Of a stretch of 64,000 bases of DNA, positions 7,725 to 16,452 are shown one piece after another (positions within the stretch are counted from its first letter, which is position 1; every line of letters starts with the position of its first letter). The stretch is taken from positions 26,156 to 90,155 of the forward strand of contig NZ_JAUYQD010000025.1 in NCBI RefSeq assembly GCF_030697375.1. The letters are read 5' to 3'. This DNA comes from Rhodoferax sp. (GTDB lineage Bacteria; Pseudomonadota; Gammaproteobacteria; Burkholderiales; Burkholderiaceae_C). The translations under genes and the position numbers were made by a program. Below the pieces are notes generated by a model. The model saw only the letters and a program-made list of their open reading frames with translations. It ran no database searches and was not told the DNA's origin.

Positions 7725-9671
7725 TCAGGCGGCCGCTTTGACCGGGGTGAATGTCTTGGCGTCGTCCAGCCGTAGCGTGGCACTGACTCTGCCGGTGCGC
7801 CCGTCTTCGAACTTGACCACGGTTTCGATGAACTGCGATGTTTTTCCGCCGTACAAGGCGTCGATCAGCACATCGTATTTTTCGGCAATAAAGCCCCGGC
7901 GGACCTTGTTGGTGCGGGTCAACTCGCCGTCGTCGGCATCCAGCTCCTTGTGCAGCACCAGGAAGCGGCTGACCTGCGAGCCCGCCAGCATGGTGTCCAC
8001 GCTGAGGTCGGCGTTGACTTTCTCGACACACTCTTTGATCAGCTGGTAGACCTCGGACTTTTGCGCCAGATCGGTGTAGCCGGCATAGGGCAGGTTGCGC
8101 CGCTCGGCCCAGTTGCCCACCGCATCGAAGTCGATGTTGATCATGACGCAGACCTGTTCGCGGCCATCGCCGTAGGCCACCACCTCTTTGATGTGCGGGA
8201 AGAACTTGAGCTTGTTCTCCACGTACTTGGGCGCGAACATGGCGGCATCAAAGGCACCGCCCTTGATGCGGCCCACATCCTTGACGCGGTCAATGATCTT
8301 GAGGTGGCCGTGTGCGTCAATAAAGCCCGCATCGCTGGTGTGGTACCAACCGTCGGCGCTGAGCACCTCGGCGGTGGCCTCCGGGTTCTTGAAATACTCC
8401 TTGAGCAAACCGGGCGACTTGACCAAAATTTCGCCGTTGTCGGCCACCTTGATCTCCACCCCGGCGCAGGGCACCCCCACGGTGTCGGCGCGGGCTTCGT
8501 GGTCGGGCTGCAGGCAGACAAACACGGCGGTTTCGGTAGAGCCGTACAGCTGTTTGAGGTTGATGCCGATGGAGCGGTAGAAGGTGAACAAATCGGGGCC
8601 AATCGCCTCGCCCGCTGTGTAAGCCACCCGCACCCGGCTAAAGCCCAGGTTGTTGCGCAAGGGGCCGTAGACCAGGCCATTGCCCAGGGCGTACAACAGG
8701 CGGTCCACCAAGCCCACCTCCTTGCCATCCATCAGGGCGGGGCCCACCCGTTTCGCCACGTCCATGAAGTAATGGAACATGCCGCGCTTGATAGTGCCCG
8801 CATCTTCCATGCGGATCATCACGCTGGTGAGCAAGCCCTCGAACACGCGGGGCGGGGCGAAGTAGTAGGTGGGGCCGATTTCCTTGAGGTCGATGGTGAC
8901 CGTGGCGGCCGACTCGGGGCAGTTCACCACGTAACCGCAGGCCAGCCACTGCGCATAGGAAAAAATGTTTTGCCCGATCCAGGCCGGTGGCAGGTAGGCC
9001 AGCACCTCGTCCGCGCCGGTCAACTTGTCAAAATCGGCTCCGGCCTTGGCGCGGTTCAGCAGGCTGTTGTGGGTGTGCACCACCCCCTTGGGGTTGCCGG
9101 TGGTGCCCGAGGTGAAGAACATGGCCGCCACATCGTTGGGCTGGGCTTTGTCGATTTCTGTCTTCAAAAAGTCTCCGTGCAAGGCAGAAAACGCTTTGCC
9201 CGACGCCAGCAACTCGTCCACCGACGCCAGCCCCGGCTCATCGTAGTTGCGCAAGCCACGTGGATCGTCAAAAAAGAGGTGCGCCAGTTGCGGGCATTGC
9301 TCGCGAATTTCGAGCAGCTTGTCCACCTGCTCCTGGTCTTCGGCAAAGGCAAAACGCACCTCGGCGTTGTTGATCGGGAAGATGCACTCCAGCGCCGCAG
9401 CATCCTGGTACAGGGGAATGGGAATCGCCCCCAGCGATTGCACGGCCAGCATGGTGGCATACAGGCGTGGCCGGTTGGCCCCCACCACCACCATGTGCTC
9501 CCCGCGACGCAGACCCGCCTGGTGCAGGCCTGCGGCCAGGTGCTGCACCATGGTGGCCAGGTCAGCCCAGGAGAGCGACTGCCAAATACCGTATTCCTTT
9601 TCACGCATGGCCGCAGCCGTAGGTCGGCTGCTTGCGTGCTGCAGTAAGAGTTGAGGAAAAGTCGTTTGCAT
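7725..9671 (-). CDS. Long-chain acyl-CoA synthetase-like AMP-binding protein
   Basis: 648 residues, length of FadD15-type long-chain acyl-CoA synthetases. Motifs: the AMP-binding P-loop MFFTSGTTGNPKGVVHTHNS (~170-190), LKQLYGSTETAVF (A5 core), DGWYHTSDAGFIDAHGHLKIIDRVKDVGRIKGG (A7-A8 hinge) and a C-terminal lysine region. It should adenylate a fatty or aromatic acid and transfer it to CoA. It is first in the Liv operon, so with the PaaK-like enzyme at the other end the cluster carries two ligases. AAGGA precedes ATG 9671. The divergent Crp/Fnr regulator starts 190 bp away. Confidence 0.88.
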   Translation of the reverse strand: MQTTFPQLLLQHASSRPTAAAMREKEYGIWQSLSWADLATMVQHLAAGLHQAGLRRGEHMVVVGANRPRLYATMLAVQSLGAIPIPLYQDAAALECIFPINNAEVRFAFAEDQEQVDKLLEIREQCPQLAHLFFDDPRGLRNYDEPGLASVDELLASGKAFSALHGDFLKTEIDKAQPNDVAAMFFTSGTTGNPKGVVHTHNSLLNRAKAGADFDKLTGADEVLAYLPPAWIGQNIFSYAQWLACGYVVNCPESAATVTIDLKEIGPTYYFAPPRVFEGLLTSVMIRMEDAGTIKRGMFHYFMDVAKRVGPALMDGKEVGLVDRLLYALGNGLVYGPLRNNLGFSRVRVAYTAGEAIGPDLFTFYRSIGINLKQLYGSTETAVFVCLQPDHEARADTVGVPCAGVEIKVADNGEILVKSPGLLKEYFKNPEATAEVLSADGWYHTSDAGFIDAHGHLKIIDRVKDVGRIKGGAFDAAMFAPKYVENKLKFFPHIKEVVAYGDGREQVCVMINIDFDAVGNWAERRNLPYAGYTDLAQKSEVYQLIKECVEKVNADLSVDTMLAGSQVSRFLVLHKELDADDGELTRTNKVRRGFIAEKYDVLIDALYGGKTSQFIETVVKFEDGRTGRVSATLRLDDAKTFTPVKAAA

Positions 9672-9776
9672 CCCGAATCCTTGTCACCGTGTCTCGCCCG
9701 TCATTAGCCCAATTGCATGCAAGAGGGCGCTGGTATGGCCGCAATTATTAGCCACGAGTTTGACGCCAAGTTGTCA

Positions 9777-9794
9777 TTTGAACGACAATTCAAA
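9777..9794. promoter_or_regulatory. Candidate Crp/Fnr-family operator
   Basis: TTTGAA-N6-TTCAAA, a perfect palindrome with the half-site spacing used by Crp-family dimers, lies midway between the acyl-CoA synthetase start (9671, minus) and the regulator start (9861, plus). It is best explained as the binding site of the adjacent Crp/Fnr protein, controlling itself and the Liv operon. No binding data; the identification rests on symmetry and position. Confidence 0.5.
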
Positions 9795-9860
9795 CGAAAC
9801 TCAGTAGGTGTTTTCCCTTCACTTATCGCCAACTTACAGCGCCTCGTCTGCCATCCGACC

Positions 9861-10577
9861 ATGCACTCCGACAACCCGCTTTACCAGCGCCGCCGCCGAC
9901 TGACCACGGCCGAGCTCGATGCCATTCCCTGGATCCGTTTGCTCGCGGCGCCCGAGCGCGAACGGGCGGTGGACGACCTGAAAATTGCCGACGCCAGCCC
10001 CGGCGACTACATCTGCCGCATGGGCCGCCCGGTCACCTACTGGTTTGGCGTGGTGGACGGCCTGCTCAAGATGAGCAGCGACACGGCCGAGGGCCAGACC
10101 ATGACGTTCACCGGCGTCCCCCCGGGCGGCTGGTTTGGCGAAGGCACGGCCATGAAGCGCGAAACCTACCGCTACAACATCCAGGCCCTGCGCAAAAGCC
10201 TGGTGGCGGGTTTGCATGTGGACACCTTCCACTGGCTGCTGGACCACTCCATTGGCTTCAACCGCTTTGTCATGAACCAGCTCAATGAGCGCCTGGGCCA
10301 GTTCATCGCTGCACGCGAAATCGACCGCATGACCAACCCCGACATCCGCGTGGCGCGCAGCCTGGCCACCCTGTTCAACCCGGTGCTCTACCCCGGCGTG
10401 GGTGCGGTGCTGCGCATCACCCAGCAGGAGCTGGCCTACCTGGTGGGCCTGTCGCGCCAACGCGTGAACGAGGCGTTGACCGTGCTTGCCGCCCAAGGCA
10501 GCATCCGGGTGGAATACGGCGGTTTGCGGGTGCTGGACCTGCAGGCCTTGCGCTCCCAGGTTTTTCAAGGAAAATAG
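9861..10577 (+). CDS. Crp/Fnr family transcriptional regulator
   Basis: 238 residues from ATG 9861 (MHSDNPLYQRRRRL). The frame continues upstream to 9717, but that would run across the divergent promoter palindrome and make the protein unusually long, so the internal start is preferred. N-terminal cyclic-nucleotide-binding fold (~25-150, with GDYICRMGRPVTYWFGVVDGLLKM and GGWFGEGTAMKR) and a C-terminal winged helix (~165-235) with recognition helix QELAYLVGLSRQRVNEALTVL. No N-terminal Cys cluster, so it is not an Fe-S oxygen sensor like FNR; the ligand may be an acyl-CoA or a nucleotide. It probably regulates the divergent ABC/ligase operon. Confidence 0.85.
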   Translation: MHSDNPLYQRRRRLTTAELDAIPWIRLLAAPERERAVDDLKIADASPGDYICRMGRPVTYWFGVVDGLLKMSSDTAEGQTMTFTGVPPGGWFGEGTAMKRETYRYNIQALRKSLVAGLHVDTFHWLLDHSIGFNRFVMNQLNERLGQFIAAREIDRMTNPDIRVARSLATLFNPVLYPGVGAVLRITQQELAYLVGLSRQRVNEALTVLAAQGSIRVEYGGLRVLDLQALRSQVFQGK

Positions 10578-10626
10578 GCCTCTGGCCCCCGTAAAATGTG
10601 CGCAAGCAGCTACGAAATTTATAGCA
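10577..10626 (+). repeat. Dispersed ~50-bp repeat, copy 2
   Basis: Runs from the last base of the Crp-gene stop to two bases before the ATG of the pseudouridine synthase. It contains GCGCAAGCAGCTACGAAATT and ATAGCA. The downstream gene therefore has the element as its entire 5' leader, with no purine-rich ribosome site visible. Confidence 0.8.
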
Positions 10627-10627
10627 A

Positions 10628-11587
10628 ATGACCGACACCAACCGCCCCCCCGTATTCCGCCGCGCAGCACCGCCCCCCGGGCGCGCACCCAGTCCCCGCG
10701 CGGGCCTGCCTGCCGGGCAGGCCAACACGGCGGCGCTCGGTCCCAACGGCACCCTGCGCCTGAACAAACGCATGGCCGAGCTGGGCCTGGCCTCGCGCCG
10801 CGAGGCCGACGAGTGGATTGCCAAGGGCTGGGTCAAGGTCAACGGTGAAGTGGCCACCATGGGCATGCAGATCAAGCCCGATGTGCGCATCGAGATCCAT
10901 AAACAGGCCCAGGGCCAGCAGGCCAACCAGGTCACGGTGCTGATCAACAAGCCCCTGGGCCTGGTCAGCGGCCAGGCCGAAGACGGCCACCTGCCCGCCA
11001 TCACCCTGGTGCAGCCGCACAACCGCTGGGCCGAGGACAACGCCCGCTTCTTCTTCCACCCCAAACAATTGCAAAGCCTGGTGCCCGCCGGGCGGCTGGA
11101 CATCGACTCCACCGGCCTGCTGGTGCTCACCCAAGACGGCCGCGTGGCGCGCCAGCTGATTGGTGAAGATGCGGTGATGGAGAAGGAGTATCTGGTGCGC
11201 GTGGTGTACACCGGCACGGAAAACGCTGCGGCGGCCACCTCGGCGGCCGCCACCTACGGCGGCAAACCCACGCAGCTCAGCCGCATTGACGACGACGACC
11301 CGGTGAGCACCGATGTGCAGTCGGTCTTTCCGGCGGACAAGCTGCGCCTGCTGCGCCACGGCCTGAGCCTGGACGGCCAAGCCCTGAAGCCCGCCAAAGT
11401 GACCTGGCAAAACCCCGAGCAACTGCGCGTGGTGCTGACCGAAGGCAAAAAGCGCCAGATCCGCCGCATGTGTGAACTGGTGGGCCTGAAGGTGGTGGGA
11501 CTCAAGCGGGTGCGCATCGGCAATGTGATGCTGGGCAACCTGCCCCTGGGCCAATGGCGCTACCTGGCGCCGCACGAGCAGTTTTAG
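10628..11587 (+). CDS. RNA pseudouridine synthase of the RsuA/RluB/RluF family
   Basis: 319 residues. An S4 RNA-binding domain (~40-85: RLNKRMAELGLASRREADEWIAKGWVKVNG) precedes the catalytic domain; the catalytic Asp lies in PAGRLDIDSTGLLVLTQDG, and KRQIRRMCELVGLKVVGLKRVRIG is the C-terminal family motif. It isomerises a uridine in rRNA, most like RluF (23S rRNA) among E. coli enzymes. The first ~38 residues are Pro/Arg/Ala-rich and disordered. An Ala-rich insertion with TENAAAATSAAATYGG lies inside the catalytic domain. The start codon directly follows the dispersed repeat. Confidence 0.85.
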   Translation: MTDTNRPPVFRRAAPPPGRAPSPRAGLPAGQANTAALGPNGTLRLNKRMAELGLASRREADEWIAKGWVKVNGEVATMGMQIKPDVRIEIHKQAQGQQANQVTVLINKPLGLVSGQAEDGHLPAITLVQPHNRWAEDNARFFFHPKQLQSLVPAGRLDIDSTGLLVLTQDGRVARQLIGEDAVMEKEYLVRVVYTGTENAAAATSAAATYGGKPTQLSRIDDDDPVSTDVQSVFPADKLRLLRHGLSLDGQALKPAKVTWQNPEQLRVVLTEGKKRQIRRMCELVGLKVVGLKRVRIGNVMLGNLPLGQWRYLAPHEQF

Positions 11588-11589
11588 CC

Positions 11590-11616
11590 CCCGGCCCCAC
11601 CGGGCGCTTGTTTTTT
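11590..11616 (+). terminator. Rho-independent terminator after the pseudouridine synthase gene
   Basis: CCCGG-CCCCA-CCGGG hairpin followed by CGCTTG and a run of six T, starting three bases after the stop codon. The T-run touches the stop codon of convergent aqpZ. Confidence 0.7.
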
Positions 11617-12313
11617 AGTCCTGCGCCAGCAGTGCGTTGTAGATCCAGGCACCCAGCACGGCACCGGCAATGGGGGCCGCCCAAAACAACCACAAATCGC
11701 CCAGGGCCGCGGTTTGCGCGAACAGGGCCGGGCCGGTGCTGCGCGCCGGGTTGACCGAGGTGTTGGACACGGGAATGGACACCAGGTGAATCAAGGTCAG
11801 GCACAGGCCAATGGCCAGACCACCAAAACCTGCCGCCGCATTCTTGGCCGTGGCGCCCAAAATGACGATCAGGAAGATGGCCGTCATCACCACCTCACAC
11901 ACCAGCACCGACAGCATGCTGAACTGGCCGGGCGAGTTGGCGCCATAACCGTTGCTGGCAAAACCGCCCACCCCTTTGAAATCGGCCTTGCCGGAAACAA
12001 TCAAATACAGCACCGCCGCAGCAGCCACTGCCCCCAGCACCTGCGCAATGATGTAGCCCGGCAACTCGGAGGCAGAAAACCGCTTGCCCACCACCAGCCC
12101 AATGGACACGGCGGGGTTGAAGTGACCACCGGAAATCGGACCCAAGGCGTAGGCTGCGGTCAACACCGTCAAGCCAAACGCCAGGGAAACCCCCAGCAAA
12201 CCAATGCCCACCCCCGGGAAAGCCGCCGCCAGCACCGCGCTGCCGCAGCCCCCCAAAGTCAGCCAGAAAGTGCCGATAAACTCGGCGGACCATTTTTTGC
12301 CATTGCTGATCAT
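11615..12313 (-). CDS. aqpZ: Aquaporin Z (MIP family water channel)
   Basis: 232 residues from ATG 12313; upstream in-frame starts exist, but AAGGA eight bases before 12313 decides for this one. Six TM segments and two re-entrant loops with the NPA motifs HFNPAVS (~75) and [11 protein letters not shown] (~190), the latter carrying the selectivity-filter Arg. Together with the [13 protein letters not shown] context this fits AqpZ rather than a glycerol facilitator (no Asp after the second NPAR). Inner-membrane water channel. It is divergent from htpG. Confidence 0.92.
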   Translation of the reverse strand: MISNGKKWSAEFIGTFWLTLGGCGSAVLAAAFPGVGIGLLGVSLAFGLTVLTAAYALGPISGGHFNPAVSIGLVVGKRFSASELPGYIIAQVLGAVAAAAVLYLIVSGKADFKGVGGFASNGYGANSPGQFSMLSVLVCEVVMTAIFLIVILGATAKNAAAGFGGLAIGLCLTLIHLVSIPVSNTSVNPARSTGPALFAQTAALGDLWLFWAAPIAGAVLGAWIYNALLAQD

Positions 12314-12344
12314 GTATTGCATCCTTTTGATTGCCATGTTCGAG

Positions 12345-12372
12345 GTTGAAAAAACCCCCTCAACCCCAAGAT
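12345..12372 (+). promoter_or_regulatory. Candidate sigma-32 heat-shock promoter of htpG
   Basis: GTTGAAA at 12345-12351 and CCCCAAGAT at 12364-12372 with 12 bases between them, close to the RpoH consensus (CTTGAAA, 11-16 bases, CCCCATNT). It lies ~75 bp upstream of the htpG start codon, the expected place for a chaperone gene. Confidence 0.45.
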
Positions 12373-12448
12373 AGACTTGCGGCCTCCTGACACGCAGTTT
12401 TGCGTGCTGGCCCTGATTTTTCCATCAAAAACCCTTAGTTTTTCCACC

Positions 12449-14431
12449 ATGACCAAGCAAACCCTTTCCTTCCAGGCTGAAGTTGCCCAATTGCTGCACT
12501 TAGTCACACATTCGCTGTATTCCAACAAAGAAATTTTCCTGCGCGAGCTGATCTCCAACGCGTCGGATGCCTGTGACAAACTGCGTTTTGAGGCCATCAA
12601 CGACGGCGGCCTGTACGAGAACGACTCGGAGTTGAAGGTCAAGGTCACGTTTGACAAAGACGCCAAGACGCTGACCATCACCGACAACGGCATCGGCATG
12701 AGCGCGCAGGAGGCCATCGACCACCTGGGCACCATCGCCAAGAGCGGCACCAAGGATTTCGTGAGCAAGCTCTCGGGCGACCAAAAGGCCGACTCCCAGC
12801 TCATCGGCCAGTTCGGCGTGGGCTTTTACTCCGGCTTCATCGTGGCCGACAAGATCACCGTCGAATCCCGCCGCGCCGGCATGCAAGAGTCTGAGGGCGT
12901 GCGCTGGATCAGCGGCGGTGCTGGTGACTTCGAGGTGGAGACCATCACCCGCCCAGTGCGTGGCACCAGCGTCATCCTGCACCTGCGCGACGACGCCATG
13001 GACTATGCATCCGCCTGGAAGCTCAAAAGCATCATCGGCAAATACTCCGACCACATCAGCCTGCCCATCCTCATGGAAAAGGAAGAGTGGAAAGACGGCG
13101 AGCTGATCAACCCCAGCGACGAACAAGGCGGCCGCCAACCCGGTGGCATGGTCAAGACTGGCGAGTGGGAAACCGCCAACAAGGGCAACGCCATCTGGGC
13201 GCGCGCCAAGAAAGACATCAGCGAAGAGCAGTACACCGAGTTCTACAAACAGATCAGCCACGACTTTGAAGCGCCGCTGGCCCACACCCACAACCGGGTC
13301 GAAGGCAGCACCGAGTACACGCAGCTGCTGTACATCCCCAGCAAAGCGCCCATGGACCTGTTCAACCGCGAAAAATCGGCGGGCATCAAGCTCTATGTCA
13401 AACGCGTCTTCATCATGGACGACGCCGAAGCGCTCTTGCCCACCTACCTGCGCTTTGTCAAAGGTGTGGTGGACTCCGCCGACCTGCCCCTGAACGTGAG
13501 CCGTGAGTTGCTGCAGGAAAGCCGCGACGTCAAAGCCATCCGCGAAGGCTGCACCAAACGTGTCCTGGGCATGCTGGAAGACCTGGCTAAACACGACAAA
13601 CTGCCCGAGGCCGGTGCAGACGGTGTCACCGACGTGTTGAGCGCCGAAGACAAGCTTGAGGCCGAAAAGAACGCGGGCAAATACACCAAGTTCTACAGCG
13701 AATTTGGCGCCGTGCTCAAGGAAGGCCTGGGCGAAGACTTCGCCAACAAGGAACGCCTGGCCAAGCTCTTGCGCTTCGCCTCCAGCACCACCGACACCGC
13801 CACCGTGGGCTTGGCCGACTACAAGGCGCGCATGAAAGAAGGCCAGGAAGCCATCTACTACATCACCGCCGACACGGCAGCTGCCGCCAAGAACAGCCCG
13901 CAACTCGAAGTGTTCAAGAAAAAGGGCATCGAAGTGCTCCTGATGACGGACCGTGTGGACGAGTGGGCACTGAACTACCTGCACGACTTCGACGGCACAC
14001 CGCTGCAATCCGTGGCCAAGGGCGCGGTCGATCTGGGCAAGCTGCAAGACGAAGCCGAAAAGAAGGCCGCCGAGGAAGCCGCCGAGACCTTCAAGCCCCT
14101 GCTGGCCAAACTGAAAGAAGCGCTCAAAGACAAGGCCGAAGACGTGCGCGTCACCACCCGCCTGGTCGACAGCGCCGCCTGCCTGGTGGTGCAAGACGAC
14201 GGCATGAGCACCCAGCTCGCCCGCATGCTCAAGCAAGCCGGCCAGACCGCACCGGAAGTCAAGCCCGTGCTGGAAGTGAACGCCGAACACCCCCTGGTGA
14301 AAAAGCTCGACGGCTCGGTGCACTTCCACGACCTGGCCCACATCCTGTTCGACCAGGCGCTGTTGGCCGAAGGCGGCCTGCCCGCCGACCCGGCAGCGTA
14401 TGTGAAACGGGTGAATGCGCTGTTGGTGTGA
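12449..14431 (+). CDS. htpG: Molecular chaperone HtpG (Hsp90)
   Basis: 660 residues from ATG 12449 ([18 protein letters not shown]); the 24 codons open upstream are leader. GHKL ATPase domain with [19 protein letters not shown] (~25-45), ITDNGIGMS and [11 protein letters not shown]; middle domain ending around [14 protein letters not shown] (catalytic Arg loop); C-terminal dimerisation domain to 660. It is an ATP-driven cytosolic chaperone for stress-denatured and client proteins. Length slightly exceeds E. coli HtpG (624) as is usual in betaproteobacteria. Preceded by a candidate sigma-32 promoter, followed by a repeat copy and a clear terminator. Confidence 0.97.
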   Translation: MTKQTLSFQAEVAQLLHLVTHSLYSNKEIFLRELISNASDACDKLRFEAINDGGLYENDSELKVKVTFDKDAKTLTITDNGIGMSAQEAIDHLGTIAKSGTKDFVSKLSGDQKADSQLIGQFGVGFYSGFIVADKITVESRRAGMQESEGVRWISGGAGDFEVETITRPVRGTSVILHLRDDAMDYASAWKLKSIIGKYSDHISLPILMEKEEWKDGELINPSDEQGGRQPGGMVKTGEWETANKGNAIWARAKKDISEEQYTEFYKQISHDFEAPLAHTHNRVEGSTEYTQLLYIPSKAPMDLFNREKSAGIKLYVKRVFIMDDAEALLPTYLRFVKGVVDSADLPLNVSRELLQESRDVKAIREGCTKRVLGMLEDLAKHDKLPEAGADGVTDVLSAEDKLEAEKNAGKYTKFYSEFGAVLKEGLGEDFANKERLAKLLRFASSTTDTATVGLADYKARMKEGQEAIYYITADTAAAAKNSPQLEVFKKKGIEVLLMTDRVDEWALNYLHDFDGTPLQSVAKGAVDLGKLQDEAEKKAAEEAAETFKPLLAKLKEALKDKAEDVRVTTRLVDSAACLVVQDDGMSTQLARMLKQAGQTAPEVKPVLEVNAEHPLVKKLDGSVHFHDLAHILFDQALLAEGGLPADPAAYVKRVNALLV

Positions 14432-14449
14432 TACTTAGAGGCAAAATCT

Positions 14450-14498
14450 GCCTCTAGTCCGTGTATTCATTGCGTAGGCAGCTACTGAATTAGTAGCA
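14450..14498 (+). repeat. Dispersed ~50-bp repeat, copy 3
   Basis: Starts 18 bp after the htpG stop. The hairpin arms here are GCTACT/AGTAGC, whereas copy 4 has GCTATT/AATAGC: both changes keep the pairing, which supports selection on structure. The left end also forms an 8-bp pair with the bases just before it (TAGAGGCA/TGCCTCTA, 14436-14456). Confidence 0.75.
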
Positions 14499-14510
14499 AA
14501 AGTGCAAAGG

Positions 14511-14547
14511 AAAAGCCCCGCAGTTGTGAGACTGGCGGGGCTTTTTT
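14511..14547 (+). terminator. Rho-independent terminator downstream of htpG
   Basis: AAAAGCCCCGC and GCGGGGCTTTTTT pair around a 13-base loop. The stem ends in a T-run on the plus strand and an A-run on the other side, so it can work in both directions and also serve the convergent lipoprotein gene. Confidence 0.85.
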
Positions 14548-14597
14548 ATGGCAACTCCCTCCCGATGGCTAAATGCCCCGGCGGTAGCACCCTTCTC

Positions 14598-15263
14598 TCA
14601 AAAAGCTTTTGCGTCCCTCAATGCAGACATCAAATTTGAGATGTACTGATCAACAAATGCGGCAGTTGGTTTGGAGGCGTTTGCTACGCCAGTCCAATGG
14701 ATTCCACTTTCAATCATGACGTCCACGATCCTCGTTTTGGAGCTCACGGACGAGGTAAATTCGGTTCGCAAGACCATGTTGGTACCCCAGCCATCTATGC
14801 TCTGATATCCGGAAACCGGCGTAATGGAAATGATCATTTCGCCTCCCTCTTTCACCCCTTTGGATTTCAAAGCTGTCGTAAGGTAATTGGCAGAGAGATC
14901 CCGATGGAGACGCAATAGTTCAGCGAAATATGCATCCGCAAGTTTCTTGCTTGATTCAGGAATTCCCTGTGCAAGTGGCTGATAGTTTCCAGGCGTCCAA
15001 GCCCCCTTCGCTTCTGCGGAAGTTTGTACAACTGTATTGAAAATTGCTGGGACAGTGCGCGCCAAATTGATTTGGAAATCCGGATTGTCTATCCATTTGA
15101 CGGCAAAGGCTCCAACTTTCCAAGACTGTTGAGTGGTTGTGGACGGAGCGCTCACTCTTGTCTCTGATGAAGGTGTATCCGGAGCTGGGTTGGAAGCGCA
15201 ACCGACCAAGCTTGCTGCACATGCAAAGATCGAGATGAGTACGAAGAGTTGGGTAGGTTTCAT
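14598..15263 (-). CDS. Hypothetical lipoprotein
   Basis: 221 residues from ATG 15263 (MKPTQLFVLISIFACAASLVGCASN); LVGC is a lipobox, so the mature protein should begin at Cys22 and be membrane anchored. A Ser/Thr/Pro-rich linker (~25-50) follows, then an alpha/beta region with KVGAFAVKWIDNPDFQINL and SGYQSIDGWGTNMVLRTEF. No family recognised. Base composition looks lower in GC than the neighbours, and the gene sits alone after the htpG terminator, so it may be acquired. Confidence 0.7.
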   Translation of the reverse strand: MKPTQLFVLISIFACAASLVGCASNPAPDTPSSETRVSAPSTTTQQSWKVGAFAVKWIDNPDFQINLARTVPAIFNTVVQTSAEAKGAWTPGNYQPLAQGIPESSKKLADAYFAELLRLHRDLSANYLTTALKSKGVKEGGEMIISITPVSGYQSIDGWGTNMVLRTEFTSSVSSKTRIVDVMIESGIHWTGVANASKPTAAFVDQYISNLMSALRDAKAF

Positions 15264-15594
15264 GGTCAAAATTTCACGCACATCAAACGTTGGCGTGCTT
15301 ACAGATTAAAGGGGGAACGGTCGCAGCCGAAGCGAGGTTCATCAACTCCCCAAATAATACATTGCTCGAAGCGCTTCACAAATGAATCAGCATACTTGCT
15401 GGCACCCAGAACAGTTGAGTACTCGGCCTTCGAATTTCACTGCAATGCGGGCAGCCAACCCGCGCAAAGCCAACTTCAAATTCAATCACCACCAATCAGC
15501 GCTGGAATTACCCCCCAAAACCACCATACCTCTTCCATTTCCCCACAGGTTGCCGACACGACAATCACCTCCATTACGGCGCAGGGAGACACCC
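15264..15594. other. Intergenic region with no gene seen
   Basis: 331 bp between the divergent lipoprotein and small HTH genes. The HTH frame is open upstream through most of it, but codon use there is atypical (many His, Thr, Asn, Gln) and the true start with a GGGAGA site is at 15595. No convincing promoter, hairpin or repeat found. Confidence 0.5.
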
Positions 15595-15852
15595 ATGGAA
15601 ATCAGCTTGAACAAACCGCTTTCACCCCACGATCTGGCCAAGCGCTGGAACAAGTCCGAGATGGCGATCCGCCTGGCCAGCGCCGTCGGGTTGGGGCCGC
15701 GGTATGCCAAGGTGGATGGCGAACTTCGGTATGCCGTGGAGGAGGTTCAGAAGTACGAACGGACACGTCTGGCAGGGCTTTTGCCGGTGCACCCCAGCAG
15801 CCAGCGACAATCACCCTTTCTTTCGTTCATCCAACCCCAAACTTTCCCATGA
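15595..15852 (+). CDS. Small helix-turn-helix (HTH_17-like) protein
   Basis: 85 residues starting MEISLNKPLSPHDLAKRWNKSEMAIRLASAVGLGPRYAKVDGELRYAVEEVQKYERTR, a MerR/excisionase-type winged HTH in which LSPHDLAKRWNKSEMAIR would be the DNA-contacting helices. GGGAGA seven bases before ATG 15595 fixes the start. The C-terminal ~25 residues are not conserved-looking. Its TGA overlaps the ATG of the FKBP gene (ATGA at 15849-15852), indicating translational coupling. This is an odd partnership because the FKBP is exported. Assignment rests on sequence pattern only. Confidence 0.65.
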   Translation: MEISLNKPLSPHDLAKRWNKSEMAIRLASAVGLGPRYAKVDGELRYAVEEVQKYERTRLAGLLPVHPSSQRQSPFLSFIQPQTFP

Positions 15853-16304
15853 AAACTGTTTTTCGCATTGCCACCCTCAGCGCCGCCCTGCTGACACTGT
15901 CCTTGTCCAGCGCCAGCCTGTGGGCCCAAGACGCAGTGGCCGCAGCAGCCGCCAAAGAAGCCGGCGCCATGGTCACCTCCTCCGGCCTGGTCTTCCGCTC
16001 CCTCAAGGACGGCACGGGTGCCAGCCCCTCGGCCAGCGACAAGGTCAAGGTGCATTACCGCGGCACCTTCCCCGATGGCAAGGAGTTCGACAGCTCCTAC
16101 AAACGCGGTGAACCGATTGAATTCCCCTTGAGCGGTGTTATTGCCTGCTGGACCGAAGGCGTGCAGCGCATCAAGGTCGGCGGCAAAGCCAAGCTCACCT
16201 GCCCGGCATCCATTGCCTACGGTGCGCGCGGCGCCGGTGGCGTGATCCCACCCAACGCCACGCTCTTGTTTGAAGTGGAATTGCTGGCCATCAACGGCAA
16301 ATAA
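15849..16304 (+). CDS. FKBP-type peptidyl-prolyl cis-trans isomerase, exported
   Basis: 151 residues. Signal peptide MKTVFRIATLSAALLTLSLSSASLWA then QDA; one FKBP domain (~45-151) with KVKVHYRGTFPDGKEFDSSYKRGEPIEFPL, GVIACWTEGVQRIKVGGKAKLTCPASIAYG and the closing IPPNATLLFEVELL. It accelerates proline isomerisation during folding of periplasmic proteins, like FkpA but without that protein's N-terminal dimerisation arm. Overlaps the upstream HTH gene by four bases. A hairpin at 16339 follows. Confidence 0.93.
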   Translation: MKTVFRIATLSAALLTLSLSSASLWAQDAVAAAAAKEAGAMVTSSGLVFRSLKDGTGASPSASDKVKVHYRGTFPDGKEFDSSYKRGEPIEFPLSGVIACWTEGVQRIKVGGKAKLTCPASIAYGARGAGGVIPPNATLLFEVELLAINGK

Positions 16305-16338
16305 GCGGCTGAACCCGCCAGGACAAACCGGCGCCCCA

Positions 16339-16366
16339 GGCGCAACCAAGGGAGCTTGGCTGCGCC
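16339..16366 (+). terminator. Hairpin, possible terminator after the FKBP gene
   Basis: GGCGCAACCAAG pairs with CTTGGCTGCGCC around GGAG (one G-T wobble). Only a short T-rich tail (TCGGTGTTT) follows, so termination may be partial. Confidence 0.5.
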
Positions 16367-16452
16367 TCGGTGTTTACCCACCTTGACAAAACCCTGGAGG
16401 TAACCACACTGCATTCAGGGAGTTGTGGGTCTGTTCAATTGGGAGAAATTTC

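Noticed and set aside
14436..14456. TAGAGGCA/TGCCTCTA inverted repeat just after htpG as the terminator
   Set aside because: No T-run follows and it overlaps the dispersed repeat; the GC hairpin with T-run at 14511-14547 is the better terminator.
15264..15594. Integron cassette recombination site next to the AT-richer lipoprotein gene
   Set aside because: Looked for paired core sites (RYYYAAC and GTTRRRY) around the gene; no convincing pair with the required symmetry was found.
16383..16411. TTGACA promoter for the solute-binding protein gene
   Set aside because: The -35 is perfect but no acceptable -10 occurs at 16-18 bases.
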